DNA of 64,000 bases from CALODL01 sp942492115 (GCA_942492115.1 CALODL010000021.1:248001-312000); one strand, 5' to 3'; shown: positions 45,126 to 53,800, numbered from the stretch's first letter. Program-made: numbers and translations. Notes: generated from the letters alone by a model not told the origin.

Positions 45126-48074
45126 ATGGGGCACGCTCGCGCCGCAATCGCGCTGGTGGTCTGTTGGATGGGTTCACTGGCCACACTGACATCCGCGGCT
45201 GAACCGCCGGCGGTCAGCGTCCGGACTGCCCGCAGCACCGGTGTCGCCCGGTTGGTCACACCTGCCACCGGCCAGACACATATCGCCATCGAGCCACGAG
45301 GCGGTCGGCGCATTGCCGGCACCAGCGACTTCCTCGCTGCCCACGGTCGCCTGTTCGGAATCACCCGTGCCGCCACCGAACTCAAGCTCGAGGACACGCG
45401 TATCGACCACCTCGGCCGCACACGTACGCGCTACACGCAGCAGTACAACGGCCTGCCGGTGTACGGCACCTTCCTCGATGTTCATCAGGATAAAGCTGGG
45501 CGATTCACGGCCGCCGGTGGGACGTTCGTTCCAGGCATCGCAGTTGACACGCAACCGACTGTAACCGCGAGTGCGGCGCGGCGGGTTGCCCTTCTGCTCT
45601 CGGCAAAAGAGCACCTGGCCAAAGACCTCATGGTCGAATCGTCCGAGTTGACCATCTTCCGAGCCAACCTCCTGCGCGGCATGCCGGGAGCGAATCACCT
45701 TGCGTGGGACATCGTGGTGGCCAACGGCACCTCGGTGCACGATCGGGTTTTCGTCGATGCACGGGGCGGATTCGTGATCGATCGGATCACCGAGATCTGT
45801 GATGTCCTGGACCGCGAGATCTACGATGCAGGACATGGTGCGGAGTTTCTGGTGTGGGAAGAGGGCGACGCGACCCCTTTCGGTGTCGATGACATCGACA
45901 ATGCCATCGACTATTCCGAAGACACTTACAATGTCTTCGCCAGCATGACCGACGGTGACTACCTGTCGTGGAACGGCGACGACATCACCATGCAGGTCGT
46001 GACCAACACACCTTTTCTCAACTGTCCGAACGCCAGCTGGAACGGCACCTGGACCAACTACTGTCCTGGGGTTACACCGGACGACGTCGTGGGCCACGAA
46101 TGGGCCCATGCGTACACCGATGGCACGCACGACCTGATCTACCAATGGCAATCTGGAGCCCTGAACGAATCGTACTCCGACATCTTCGGTGAGGTCGTCG
46201 ACCTGTTGAATGGCGCCGGCCTCGATTCCCCGACCAGCCTGCGGCTGAGCGATGAATGCTCCAGCATCGGCGGTGGGTTTCCACCCGTGTTCGAGGTCAC
46301 GTCCCCCGGAGCGCTCGCCGGCGTATACACCGTGGCCGGAGCAGCCTTCAACCCGCCAGCACCAGCGACCGTGTCCGGCACGCTCGAGTATGTGAACGAT
46401 GGTGATGACGAGGGAGGCGAGGCGAGCGTCAATGACGGCTGCCAACCATTCGTGGGGTTCACGGCGGGCAACATCGCCTTGATCGATCGCGGGAGCTGTC
46501 CATTCGTTGCCAAAGTGAACAATGCAGAGGCCGCCGGAGCAAGCGGAGCCGTCATCGTCAACAATGCCGGTGACAACGTCTTCAGCATGAGCGGTGGTGG
46601 CGCCCCGACGATTGCGGCAGTCATGCTCGGCCAAAGCGACGGTGATCTCATCAAGAATGAACTACCTGGTGTCGAGGCGACCTTCGATTTCCCGCCCTCG
46701 ATCGACCCCTCACTGCGATGGCTGACCGGTGAAGATTCCACCGGATTCGGCGGCGCCATCCGCGACATGTGGAACCCCAACTGTTTCGGAGATCCCGGCT
46801 CCACCCAGGACGTCGGGTTTTATCACTGCGGCACCAGCGACGGTGGTGGCGTGCACACGAATTCCGGCGTCCCGAACCACACGTTCGCATTACTCGTCGA
46901 TGGTGGCACGTACAACGGGTTCACGATCAACAGCGTTGGCCTGACCAAGGCCGCGCACATCTATTGGCGAGCGATGTCCGTCTATCAGGGGCCAACAAGC
47001 AACTTCGCTGACCACGCCGACGCTTTGGAAATGTCGTGTGCCGATCTTGTTGGTGTCAACCTGATGGCATTGAGTACGGACAGCCCTGCCGGAGTGCCCT
47101 CTGGTGAAATGATTACGAACACCGACTGCATCCAGGTGACCGCCGCCATCGCGGCGACCGCGCTTCGCACCGCTCCGGATCACTGCGGGTTCGTTCCACT
47201 GTTGGAGCCGAACGCCCCGGCCCTGTGCCCGGGTGAAAAAGTCAGTGTGTTCTTCAATGAGGACTGGGAAACGGGCCTCGGTAGCTGGACCGTCGGTACG
47301 CGTGACCTGCTCGATCCGGGCACTTTCGACACGCCTGATTGGGCCGTGGTCGACGGCTTGCCCGCTGGGCGCGAAGGCTCGGCAGCGTTCGTAGCGGATC
47401 TCATCATCGGCAACTGCACCGATGATACCGAAGCGGGTGTGCTGTTCATGGACAGCCCCAGCATCGCCATTCCGCTCACGGCCATCTCTCCAAGACTGAC
47501 ATTCGACCACTGGGTGGCCACCGAAACCAACTGGGACGGCGGCAACCTCAAGATCAGCATCAACGATGGCCCCTGGCAAATCGTGCCGGCATCGGCATTC
47601 ACGTTCAACCCTTACAACACGATCCTCAATATCGGTGACAACCCGCTGAGCGGCGAAGAAGCCTTCAGCGGTCTGGACGGTGGCGAGTTGACCGGCAGTT
47701 GGGGTCAGTCGCAAGTCAACCTCAATGGTATTGCTCTCCCCGGTGACGATATCCGGCTGCGCTTCGAGATGGGTCTCGATGGCTGCAATGGCGTCGTTGG
47801 CTGGTACGTCGACGAGGTCGTGGCATACGAATGCACCGCGTGCAAGTGCGAATTGCATGCCGACGTCGCGCCTCCGCTGTGCAACGTCAACGTCGACGAC
47901 GTCATCTATGTTCTGGACGCGTACGTGTCGGCCAACCCAATGCGTTCGTTCCCGGGCAGTGATGTGGTTCCGTGTGACGGCGGAGCGCCGTTCAATGTCG
48001 ACCTCGATGACATCCTGGCAACGATCGATTCATCGGCAGGCAACCCGCATTGTGCGCACCCGTGTGCGCCGTAG
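45126..48074 (+). CDS. Secreted M4-type metalloprotease with PA insert and dockerin-like tail
   Basis: 982 residues from the ATG at 45126 (GAGGAG upstream), signal peptide ending at TSAAE. A propeptide of the FTP/PepSY type follows (YTQQYNGLPVYGTFLDVHQD). The zinc site is HEWAH (324-328) with the third ligand Glu348 in ALNESYSDIFGE, the thermolysin pattern; the second half of the catalytic domain has VHTNSGVPNHTFALL. Between them a PA domain is inserted (~390-540; IALIDRGSCPFVAKVNNAEA). A beta-sandwich (EDWETGLGSWTV) and a dockerin-like end (VNVDDVIYVLDAYVSA, FNVDLDDILATIDSSAG) complete it. Predicted secreted endopeptidase with all catalytic residues present. The gene stands alone, just before the repeat block. 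Confidence 0.9.
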   Translation: MGHARAAIALVVCWMGSLATLTSAAEPPAVSVRTARSTGVARLVTPATGQTHIAIEPRGGRRIAGTSDFLAAHGRLFGITRAATELKLEDTRIDHLGRTRTRYTQQYNGLPVYGTFLDVHQDKAGRFTAAGGTFVPGIAVDTQPTVTASAARRVALLLSAKEHLAKDLMVESSELTIFRANLLRGMPGANHLAWDIVVANGTSVHDRVFVDARGGFVIDRITEICDVLDREIYDAGHGAEFLVWEEGDATPFGVDDIDNAIDYSEDTYNVFASMTDGDYLSWNGDDITMQVVTNTPFLNCPNASWNGTWTNYCPGVTPDDVVGHEWAHAYTDGTHDLIYQWQSGALNESYSDIFGEVVDLLNGAGLDSPTSLRLSDECSSIGGGFPPVFEVTSPGALAGVYTVAGAAFNPPAPATVSGTLEYVNDGDDEGGEASVNDGCQPFVGFTAGNIALIDRGSCPFVAKVNNAEAAGASGAVIVNNAGDNVFSMSGGGAPTIAAVMLGQSDGDLIKNELPGVEATFDFPPSIDPSLRWLTGEDSTGFGGAIRDMWNPNCFGDPGSTQDVGFYHCGTSDGGGVHTNSGVPNHTFALLVDGGTYNGFTINSVGLTKAAHIYWRAMSVYQGPTSNFADHADALEMSCADLVGVNLMALSTDSPAGVPSGEMITNTDCIQVTAAIAATALRTAPDHCGFVPLLEPNAPALCPGEKVSVFFNEDWETGLGSWTVGTRDLLDPGTFDTPDWAVVDGLPAGREGSAAFVADLIIGNCTDDTEAGVLFMDSPSIAIPLTAISPRLTFDHWVATETNWDGGNLKISINDGPWQIVPASAFTFNPYNTILNIGDNPLSGEEAFSGLDGGELTGSWGQSQVNLNGIALPGDDIRLRFEMGLDGCNGVVGWYVDEVVAYECTACKCELHADVAPPLCNVNVDDVIYVLDAYVSANPMRSFPGSDVVPCDGGAPFNVDLDDILATIDSSAGNPHCAHPCAP

Positions 48075-48260
48075 GGTTATCAGCATATCGCCCACATAGC
48101 GCTGCGGGCGGCGCAAGAATCCGGAAGCAGGTCTACACCGCCGCGCGTCGTGCGGCTGGCGAGTCGGAGGTTTTATTGGCGCGCGATCGGGCAGGATCGT
48201 CGGGTTTCGTCGCGCGCGGCGCGCCTCGCGTATCGCGCCCTGCGCCTCGCGCCCTGCGCC

Positions 48261-48382
48261 GATCGAGGGTCGCTGGTCGACAGTCGACAAACGATTGGGC
48301 GCGCTTCGCGTAGCGCGCCCTGCGCCTCGCGCCCCGCGCCGATCGAGGGTCGCTGGTCGAAGGTCGCTGGTCGAAGGTCGAG
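48261..48382 (+). repeat. Heptamer arrays, left part
   Basis: Two runs are separated by a GC-palindrome tract: 48261-48295 and 48341-48382. The second reads GATCGAG, GGTCGCT, GGTCGAA, GGTCGCT, GGTCGAA, GGTCGAG. All steps are exactly 7 bp. Confidence 0.8.
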
Positions 48383-48570
48383 GTCGCCTGGATCTGAGCG
48401 TCGCGTAGCATGAGTCGCGATTCACACGACTGTCGACTGACGACAAACGACCATCGACAGACGATTGGGCGCGCACCGCGATGCGAAGGCGTCTGCACTG
48501 CGCACAATCGGGAAGTATCGTCGGGTCTCGTCTCGCGCGGCGCGCCTCGCGTAGCGCGCCACGCGCGGCG

Positions 48571-49154
48571 CGCCCAGCGTGGTGCGCCTCGGTGCCATGA
48601 GTCGCGATTCACACGACTGTCGACTGACGACAAACGACCATCGACAGACGATCGGGCGCGCAGCGCGCGACGCGCGACGCGATGCGAAGGCGTCTGGACA
48701 GCGCACGATCGGGCGTATCGTCGGGGCTCGTCGCGCGCGGCGCGCCTCGCGCTGCGCGCCCTGCGCTGCGCGCTGGTCGAGGGTCGCTGGTCGAAGGTCG
48801 CATGGATCTGAGCGTCGCAAAGCGACGCGAAGATGATTGGGGTGGGAGCATAGATCAAGGCGCGTCCAGGAGAAAGCTGCAGGGTGGGGAGTTCCATTTA
48901 TTTTTCTGTGTGCGAGTTGCCAGCCGGAAGGGGGTAGTCGTCTGGAGCTGCGGGGAAAGCGGTGGCGCAGGCTTGTGTGGCATACGGATGATCGGGGAGG
49001 GGTCGGATCGCCGACCCTCGGTTGTCGACAGAAGTCAAGCCGAGTACATGCCGCGGCCCGCAGCGGAAGATGACTGCCGCCTGGAGGCAGACGTGTCATG
49101 AGACGTGATTCAAACGACAGTCGATAGTCGACCGACGACAATCGCGCTGCGCGC
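48571..49154 (+). repeat. Long direct repeat R1
   Basis: Begins CGCCCAGCGTGGTGCGCCTC and ends CGACAATCGCGCTGCGCGC. It is about 90% identical by eye to R2 (49838-50450); most differences are in the heptamer tract. It contains a perfect hairpin, GGGTCGG-ATCG-CCGACCC. A partial fourth copy of its left end is at 48409-48555. Confidence 0.85.
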
Positions 49155-49204
49155 CACGCGCCTCGCGTAGCGCGCCCCGCGCCTCGCGCCCCGCGCCCCG
49201 CGCC

Positions 49205-49246
49205 GATCGAGGGTCGCTGGTCGAAGGTCGCTGGTCGAGGGTCACA
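49205..49246 (+). repeat. Heptamer array before the four-helix-bundle gene
   Basis: Six heptamers in register: GATCGAG, GGTCGCT, GGTCGAA, GGTCGCT, GGTCGAG, GGTCACA. Confidence 0.8.
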
Positions 49247-49268
49247 TGGATGCTGTGGTGGAATAGCT

Positions 49269-49426
49269 ACCCTCCATCCGAGTGATCAAGCGTAGCCCAC
49301 CGGTCCGGCCCGTCAAGTCGGAAGCATACTCCCCTTTTCAATTGTTGCGCAATGAGTGTTGGTTCGGCCGTTCCGACTGGACTGGCCGACTGCGGCGGGC
49401 TGGGGCGCCGCGGACGGATGGAGGGT
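49269..49426 (+). other. ~158-nt foldback structure upstream of the four-helix-bundle gene
   Basis: ACCCTCCATCCG (49269-49280) is perfectly complementary to CGGATGGAGGGT (49415-49426). Inside, GTCCGGCCCGTCAAGTCGGA (ending near 49324) pairs with TTCCGACTGGACTGGCCGAC (49371-49390) with few mismatches, and a small ATTG/CAAT hairpin caps the loop. This makes a long imperfect rod ending 41 nt before the ATG of the four-helix-bundle gene. It could be a structured RNA or a DNA foldback; no known family recognised. Confidence 0.6.
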
Positions 49427-49467
49427 GGCTTCATTCGAGTGGTTGGATTCGAACGGGAGATGGTGAC

Positions 49468-49818
49468 ATGGCACATGTCAGGAAATTGCGGGGGTGGGAA
49501 TTGGGTATGACGATCGTGAGGGAAGTACAGCAGATGGTGTCGGGGTTTCCGAGGAGTGGCGTGGGCGAGTTGAAGAATCAGATGGTTCGAGCGGCGATCA
49601 GTATACCGAGCAACGTAGCCGAGGGGGCTGGACGCGGAAGCGCTGCCGAGTTTCGCCGGTTTCTGCACATCGCATTGGGATCGTGTCGCGAGTTGGAGAC
49701 CCAGATCGAAATCGTCAGGCGGATGGGGATTGTTGACGTACATATGAGCGAACGGGTTGCAGAGTATGTCGATCATGAAGGCAGGATGTTGACGAGGTTG
49801 ATACGGGTGGTGAAGTGA
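49468..49818 (+). CDS. Four-helix-bundle protein (23S rRNA intervening-sequence/S23 type)
   Basis: 116 residues. The ATG at 49468 has GGGAG 8 nt upstream; the longer frame enters the foldback and is discarded. The family signature is complete: ELKNQMVRAAISIPSNVAEG, then GRGSAAEFRRFLHIALGSCR and ELETQIEIVRRMG. The name comes from ORFs inside 23S rRNA intervening sequences; the same pentameric four-helix fold is used by Avd, the accessory protein of diversity-generating retroelements, where it binds nucleic acid. No rRNA and no reverse transcriptase is in the window. Here it is the only gene in a repeat block, flanked by direct repeats R1 and R2, with a foldback in front. It may be the protein component of the repeat element. 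Confidence 0.9.
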   Translation: MAHVRKLRGWELGMTIVREVQQMVSGFPRSGVGELKNQMVRAAISIPSNVAEGAGRGSAAEFRRFLHIALGSCRELETQIEIVRRMGIVDVHMSERVAEYVDHEGRMLTRLIRVVK

Positions 49819-49837
49819 CGTGCCGAATCGCGCAGCG

Positions 49838-50450
49838 CGCCCAGCGTGGTGCGCCTCGGTGTCATGAGTCGCGATTCACACGACTGTCGACTGGCGACAA
49901 ACGACCATCGACAGACGATCGGGCGCGCAGCGCGCGACGCGCGATGCGATGCGAAGGCGTCTGGACAGCGCACGATCGGGCAGTATTGTCGGGTCTCGTC
50001 TCGCGCGGCGCGCCTCGCGCGGCGCGCCCTGCGCCCCGCGCCGATCGAGGGTCGTTCGTCGAGGGTCGCTCGTCGAGGGTCGAAGGTCGAAGGTCGCATG
50101 GATCTGAGTGTCGCGTAGCGACGCGAAGATGATTGGGGCGGGCGCATAGATCAAGGCGTACCTCGAAGAGAGCTGCAGGGTGGGACGTTCCATTTATTTT
50201 TCTGTGTGCGAGCTGCCAGCCGGAAGGGGGTAGTCGTCTGGAGCTGCGGGGAAAGCGGTGGCGCAGGCTTGTTCGGCATAAGGATGATCGGGGAGGGGTC
50301 GGATCGCCGACCCTCGGTTATCGACAGAAGTCAAGCCGAGTACATGCCGCGGCCCGCAGCGGAAGATGACTGCCGCCTGGAGGCAGACGTGTCATGAATC
50401 GTGATTCAAACGACAGTCGATAGTCGACCGACGACAATCGCGCTGCGCGC
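49838..50450 (+). repeat. Long direct repeat R2
   Basis: Second copy of R1, 1267 bp downstream and 29 bp longer because its heptamer tract (50043-50098, eight units) is longer. The regions outside the heptamers, e.g. CCATTTATTTTTCTGTGTGC and AGTCAAGCCGAGTACATGCC, are almost unchanged. Confidence 0.85.
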
Positions 50451-50501
50451 TTCGCGCCTCGCGCCCTGCGCCACGCGCTGGTCGAGGGTCGCTGGTCGCA
50501 T

Positions 50502-50703
50502 GGTGCGCAGGCTCATTCGACGACCGTATTTTCGCGGCGGGGTCGGATCGCCGACGCCCGGTTAAGCGACAGGAATCTGGCCGAGCACACTCCGCGGCCC
50601 GCAGCGGAAGATGACTGCCGCCTGGAGGCAGACGTGTCATGAGTGGTGATTCAAACGACAGTCGATAGTCGACCGACGACAATCGCGCGGCGCGCTTCGC
50701 GCC
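50502..50703 (+). repeat. Partial direct repeat R3
   Basis: Third, 5'-truncated and more diverged copy of the right half of R1/R2, with the GGGTCGGATCGCCGACG hairpin and the GCAGCGGAAGATGACTGCCG segment. It runs into the longest heptamer array (50725-50801, eleven units, decaying toward the right end). Confidence 0.75.
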
Positions 50704-50833
50704 ACGCGCCCTGCGCCTCGCGCCGATCGACGGTCGACGGTCGAGGGTCGACGGTCGGGGGTCGTGGGTCAATGGGCGATGGGCGAGGATTGGGGATCGA
50801 CTTGTTCGAATGGCCAGCGCTGTGGATATGGAA

Positions 50834-50868
50834 AACCCCTGACCCGGTCCATAGCCAGGTCAGGGGTT
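50834..50868 (-). terminator. Terminator of the 50898 gene
   Basis: AACCCCTGACC and GGTCAGGGGTT pair perfectly over 11 bp with a 13-nt loop; the minus strand continues TTCCATATCC. It is 30 nt past the stop at 50898. Confidence 0.7.
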
Positions 50869-50897
50869 GGTCATGCTCGATTCGATGCGCCGTGGGA

Positions 50898-51209
50898 TCA
50901 GTCGTTGATGATCTGCAGGCCGACGGTGTAGCCGATGATCGTACCTGTGCAGTAGTTGACGACCGCTGATGACCACGCTTCTGGGTCGTCTGCCAGACGC
51001 ACCTGCACGCGTTGCTGCAGTTCGAGTTCGTCCTTGCAGTCCAGCTCGATCGTATCGGGAGTCGCGGTCATACTGTGCGCCGCGATATCATGACCATCGA
51101 CGCACAACACAAGCTCTTTGCAGATCTGGCGGTAGGGAAACTCAGCTCTATCCATCTCCGGACCGGCCAGTTCGAACAACACTTCGGCGATATTCGTTGC
51201 TGTAATCAT
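50898..51209 (-). CDS. Hypothetical protein, 103 residues
   Basis: The ATG at 51209 is preceded by AAGGAG at a spacing of 7 nt; the extension to 51290 has no such site. The protein is acidic and mixed alpha/beta, opening with ITATNIAEVLFELAGPEMDR and holding two Cys in the middle (KELVLCVDGHD, ELDCKDELELQQRVQVRLAD). There is no signal peptide or membrane segment. Not recognised. It is divergent from the helicase gene and followed by its own terminator, so it is expressed as a single gene. Confidence 0.6.
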   Translation of the reverse strand: MITATNIAEVLFELAGPEMDRAEFPYRQICKELVLCVDGHDIAAHSMTATPDTIELDCKDELELQQRVQVRLADDPEAWSSAVVNYCTGTIIGYTVGLQIIND

Positions 51210-51447
51210 GCGTTTACTCCTTGGACACGTGCGTGGTGTCCGGGGCCGGGGGATCCACCATGCCCGGGCCGCCGGGCGTTCCCTGTTCATCGGTCGAGTC
51301 GGAACCCGACTTGTGTTATGAGACGAAAAAAATCAGTTCGCGGGATCATAGCGATCTGCCATCAAGGAACGGCCAAGAACCGTGCTCATTCCCAAACAAT
51401 TGTCGCGAGGGAGCCGGCGCGCCCTCGGCAGCACGAACCATATTCAT

Positions 51448-51453
51448 TATGAT
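51448..51453 (+). promoter_or_regulatory. -10 box directly before the helicase start
   Basis: TATGAT ends 7 nt before the ATG at 51461. No Shine-Dalgarno is present. This spacing decides for 51461 over the in-frame ATG at 51449, which lies inside the box. No clear -35. Confidence 0.45.
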
Positions 51454-51460
51454 TGGCCCC

Positions 51461-53635
51461 ATGGACCGATCCGAAATCTGCGAAAAGTTCCTCGACCAGC
51501 TGCCGTTCGACCCCTACCCCTTCCAGGAGGAAGCGCTGCTGACGTGGTACGAGGCCGAGGGCGGCATCCTGGTCACTGCTCCGACCGGCATGGGCAAGAC
51601 GCTCATCGCCGAATCGGCCATCTTCGAAGCCCTGCATCTCAATCAGCGGCTGTACTACACCTCGCCACTGATCGCCTTGACCGACCAGAAATTCAGAGAG
51701 TTCCAGGAACTGGTCCAGAATTGGGGGTTTCCCAAGGACCGGGTGGGGCTGATCACCGGCAACCGTAAGGTGAACCCGGATGCCCCCATCCAGATCGTCG
51801 TGGCCGAAATCCTGCTCAATCATCTGCTGTCCAACGACCCGGCCCTGAACGAGACCACCGCCGTGGTCATGGATGAGTTTCATTACTTCAATGACTGGGA
51901 CCGCGGCATCGTCTGGGAGCTGGCCCTGGTTCTGCTTCCTGCTCACGTCCGGCTCATGTTGCTGTCCGCTACGGTCGGCAATGCGCCCGACTTCATCCAC
52001 TGGCTGAAGACCGAACATGGCCGCCAGGTCCAACTGGTTCATACCAACGAACGACGTGTCCCCCTCGAGTTCGAGTGGGTCGAGGACCGCCTCCTGACCG
52101 AATTGCTCCCCAAGCTGGTCGCGGACGCCGATGCGGACAACCGGACCCCCGCACTCGTGTTCTGTTTCAACCGTGACGAATGCTGGGAGATCGCCGAGCG
52201 CCTCAAAGGCGCTGACATCATCGACAAGGCCCGACGGGCCGAAATCGAAAAACATATCGATCCGGCCGACTTCAAACTGGGCATCGGCCCCAAGCTGCGG
52301 CAGATGCTCATCCGCGGCGTGGGCGTGCACCATGCGGGCGTTCTGCCCAAGCACAAGGAGGTCGTCGAGCGCCTGTTCCTCGAAAAGCTCATCCCACTGG
52401 TGACGTGCACCGAGACTCTCGCTGCCGGTATCAATCTGCCTGCCCGATCCGTGGTCGTCACGGCCCTGATGAAGGGCCCCAAGGATGACAAGAAACTGAT
52501 TCCACCATCGAGCGCCCATCAGATGTTCGGTCGCGCCGGCCGGCCGCAGTTCGATACCCAGGGCTACGTCTTTGCCATGGCCCACGAGGATGACATCAAA
52601 CTGAACAAGTGGAAGAAGAAGTACGAGCAGATTGATCCGACCAGCAAGGACCCTGGCATCATGCGGGCCCGCAAGCAGCTCGAACGCAAGAAACCGAGTC
52701 GCCGTAAGAACGTCCGCTACTGGACCGATGGCCAGTTCCGCACGCTCATCGAGGCCGGTTCTGCCCCGTTGTCCAGTCGCTCGATGATTCCCTATCAGGT
52801 GTTGCTGTACCTGCTGTCGACCACCGGCTCGCTGACCACGATTCGTGAATTCCTCGGCAAGCGGTTCAATGATGCTGCGCGCATCGAGAAGTTCGTCCAG
52901 CAACTCGAGCACATGATCGACAACCTGGCGACCTTCGGCTATCTCACGCGCAACGGTGAAAACGATGTTACGCTCAGCGATACCGTTACCAGACTGGGCC
53001 ACTTCCGCAGCATCGACCCGTTGTATGGGGCCTTCATCGGCCAGCAGCTGGCCCGCGCCGACTTCAGCGAAAAGGTCCAGGTTCTCGAATCGGCCCTCCC
53101 GACTCCTCCCGCCTTGCGGTGGAAGACCAAGCTGCCTGATTATCTCGAGCCGGGCCCGCTGCAGACCACTGAGCTCGGCCCGCTACTCATCAAGAAGGGG
53201 CTACTCATCTTCAATGACGAGGGCCAGCTGGTGCAGCCCTATGCCGATGATCACGCCGATTACTACGACAATGAAGACCGCAGACCGGTTCCCGGCGTCG
53301 CCGAAATGGTCAAGCTGCTGTTCGACTCGCACCTGGCCACCCCCGAAGACATCCTGGTCCAACCCAAGTGGGTTGCCAACGGCATCTTCGAAGCCAACGA
53401 TGACTTCTACGGCTACACTCAGAATCGTGAGCTGTCCAAACAGGAAGGGATCGTGCTGCGCCATCTCCTCCGCCTGGTCATTCTCGCCGGAGAACTCCAC
53501 GAGTTCAGCGGCGAAGACCCCGACTACACGGCCATCGCCGATCGCGTGACACAGGTCTGCACCCAGGTCGACGCCCGCTACACGGATCATTTCCTGGCGG
53601 ACCAGAAAGAGGTGAAGTCGCTGGCCTCGACGTGA
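51461..53635 (+). CDS. Ski2/HelY-like DExH-box helicase
   Basis: 724 residues. Superfamily-2 motifs in order: Q-like FDPYPFQEEALLTWYEAEGG, Walker A APTGMGKT (40-47), TSPLIALTDQK, DEFH (138-141, the DExH box), LLSATVG, then in the second RecA domain GVGVHHAGVLP, TCTETLAAGINLPARSV and QMFGRAGRPQFDTQG. This combination is that of Ski2/Mtr4/HelY-type RNA or DNA helicases, and a long helical C-terminal part fits. These act in RNA turnover or DNA repair in the cytosol. Stand-alone gene. The DEFH replaces the more common DEVH/DECH of the family. Confidence 0.9.
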   Translation: MDRSEICEKFLDQLPFDPYPFQEEALLTWYEAEGGILVTAPTGMGKTLIAESAIFEALHLNQRLYYTSPLIALTDQKFREFQELVQNWGFPKDRVGLITGNRKVNPDAPIQIVVAEILLNHLLSNDPALNETTAVVMDEFHYFNDWDRGIVWELALVLLPAHVRLMLLSATVGNAPDFIHWLKTEHGRQVQLVHTNERRVPLEFEWVEDRLLTELLPKLVADADADNRTPALVFCFNRDECWEIAERLKGADIIDKARRAEIEKHIDPADFKLGIGPKLRQMLIRGVGVHHAGVLPKHKEVVERLFLEKLIPLVTCTETLAAGINLPARSVVVTALMKGPKDDKKLIPPSSAHQMFGRAGRPQFDTQGYVFAMAHEDDIKLNKWKKKYEQIDPTSKDPGIMRARKQLERKKPSRRKNVRYWTDGQFRTLIEAGSAPLSSRSMIPYQVLLYLLSTTGSLTTIREFLGKRFNDAARIEKFVQQLEHMIDNLATFGYLTRNGENDVTLSDTVTRLGHFRSIDPLYGAFIGQQLARADFSEKVQVLESALPTPPALRWKTKLPDYLEPGPLQTTELGPLLIKKGLLIFNDEGQLVQPYADDHADYYDNEDRRPVPGVAEMVKLLFDSHLATPEDILVQPKWVANGIFEANDDFYGYTQNRELSKQEGIVLRHLLRLVILAGELHEFSGEDPDYTAIADRVTQVCTQVDARYTDHFLADQKEVKSLAST

Positions 53636-53720
53636 TCGGACGGCAAAGAAGCCGGCGCCCAAACCCATTCGGTGAGCTCTGTTTGCGACCGGCTCGTGTG
53701 CCTTTCGATCGCCGCCCTCA

Positions 53721-53738
53721 CTGAGTGCCCCCACTCAG
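53721..53738 (+). terminator. Small hairpin after the helicase gene
   Basis: CTGAGTG-CCCC-CACTCAG is a perfect 7-bp stem 86 nt past the helicase stop. There is no T-run, so its role as a terminator is doubtful. Confidence 0.3.
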
Positions 53739-53800
53739 CGCACGTGGGCTGAGCAGAATTCCTTGCGCTTCTTCCTCAATGCGCCGTCTCCATTAATGGA

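Larger units (their letters stand above)
48075..50802. repeat. Heptanucleotide/GC-palindrome repeat block
   Basis: About 2.7 kb of DNA unlike the rest of the window. It is built of three ingredients: short self-complementary GC tracts (GGCGCGCCTCGCG, CGCGCTGCGCGCC), arrays with strict 7-bp period around GGTCGNN or NNTCGAN, and 0.15-0.6 kb direct repeats. All long ORFs here are products of the 7-bp period (heptapeptide-like SSVDxRPSTxD translations) and are not genes. The one real gene is the four-helix-bundle ORF at 49468. The left border is at the M4 protease stop, the right border about 100 bp before the stop of the gene ending at 50898. Confidence 0.85.

Noticed and set aside
48133..49141. 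Long minus-strand ORFs rich in Arg/Ser (heptapeptide-like SSVDxRPSTxD)
   Set aside because: They are read-outs of the 7-bp DNA period, present in several frames at once, with no ribosome-binding site.
48571..50450. Composite transposon
   Set aside because: R1 and R2 flank a gene but contain no transposase, no terminal inverted repeats and no clear target duplication.
48075..50802. CRISPR array or diversity-generating retroelement
   Set aside because: No regular repeat-spacer pattern and no cas gene; no reverse transcriptase and no template/variable repeat pair with adenine-specific changes.
51386..53002. 538-residue minus-strand ORF
   Set aside because: It is antisense to the helicase, whose motifs are complete on the plus strand.
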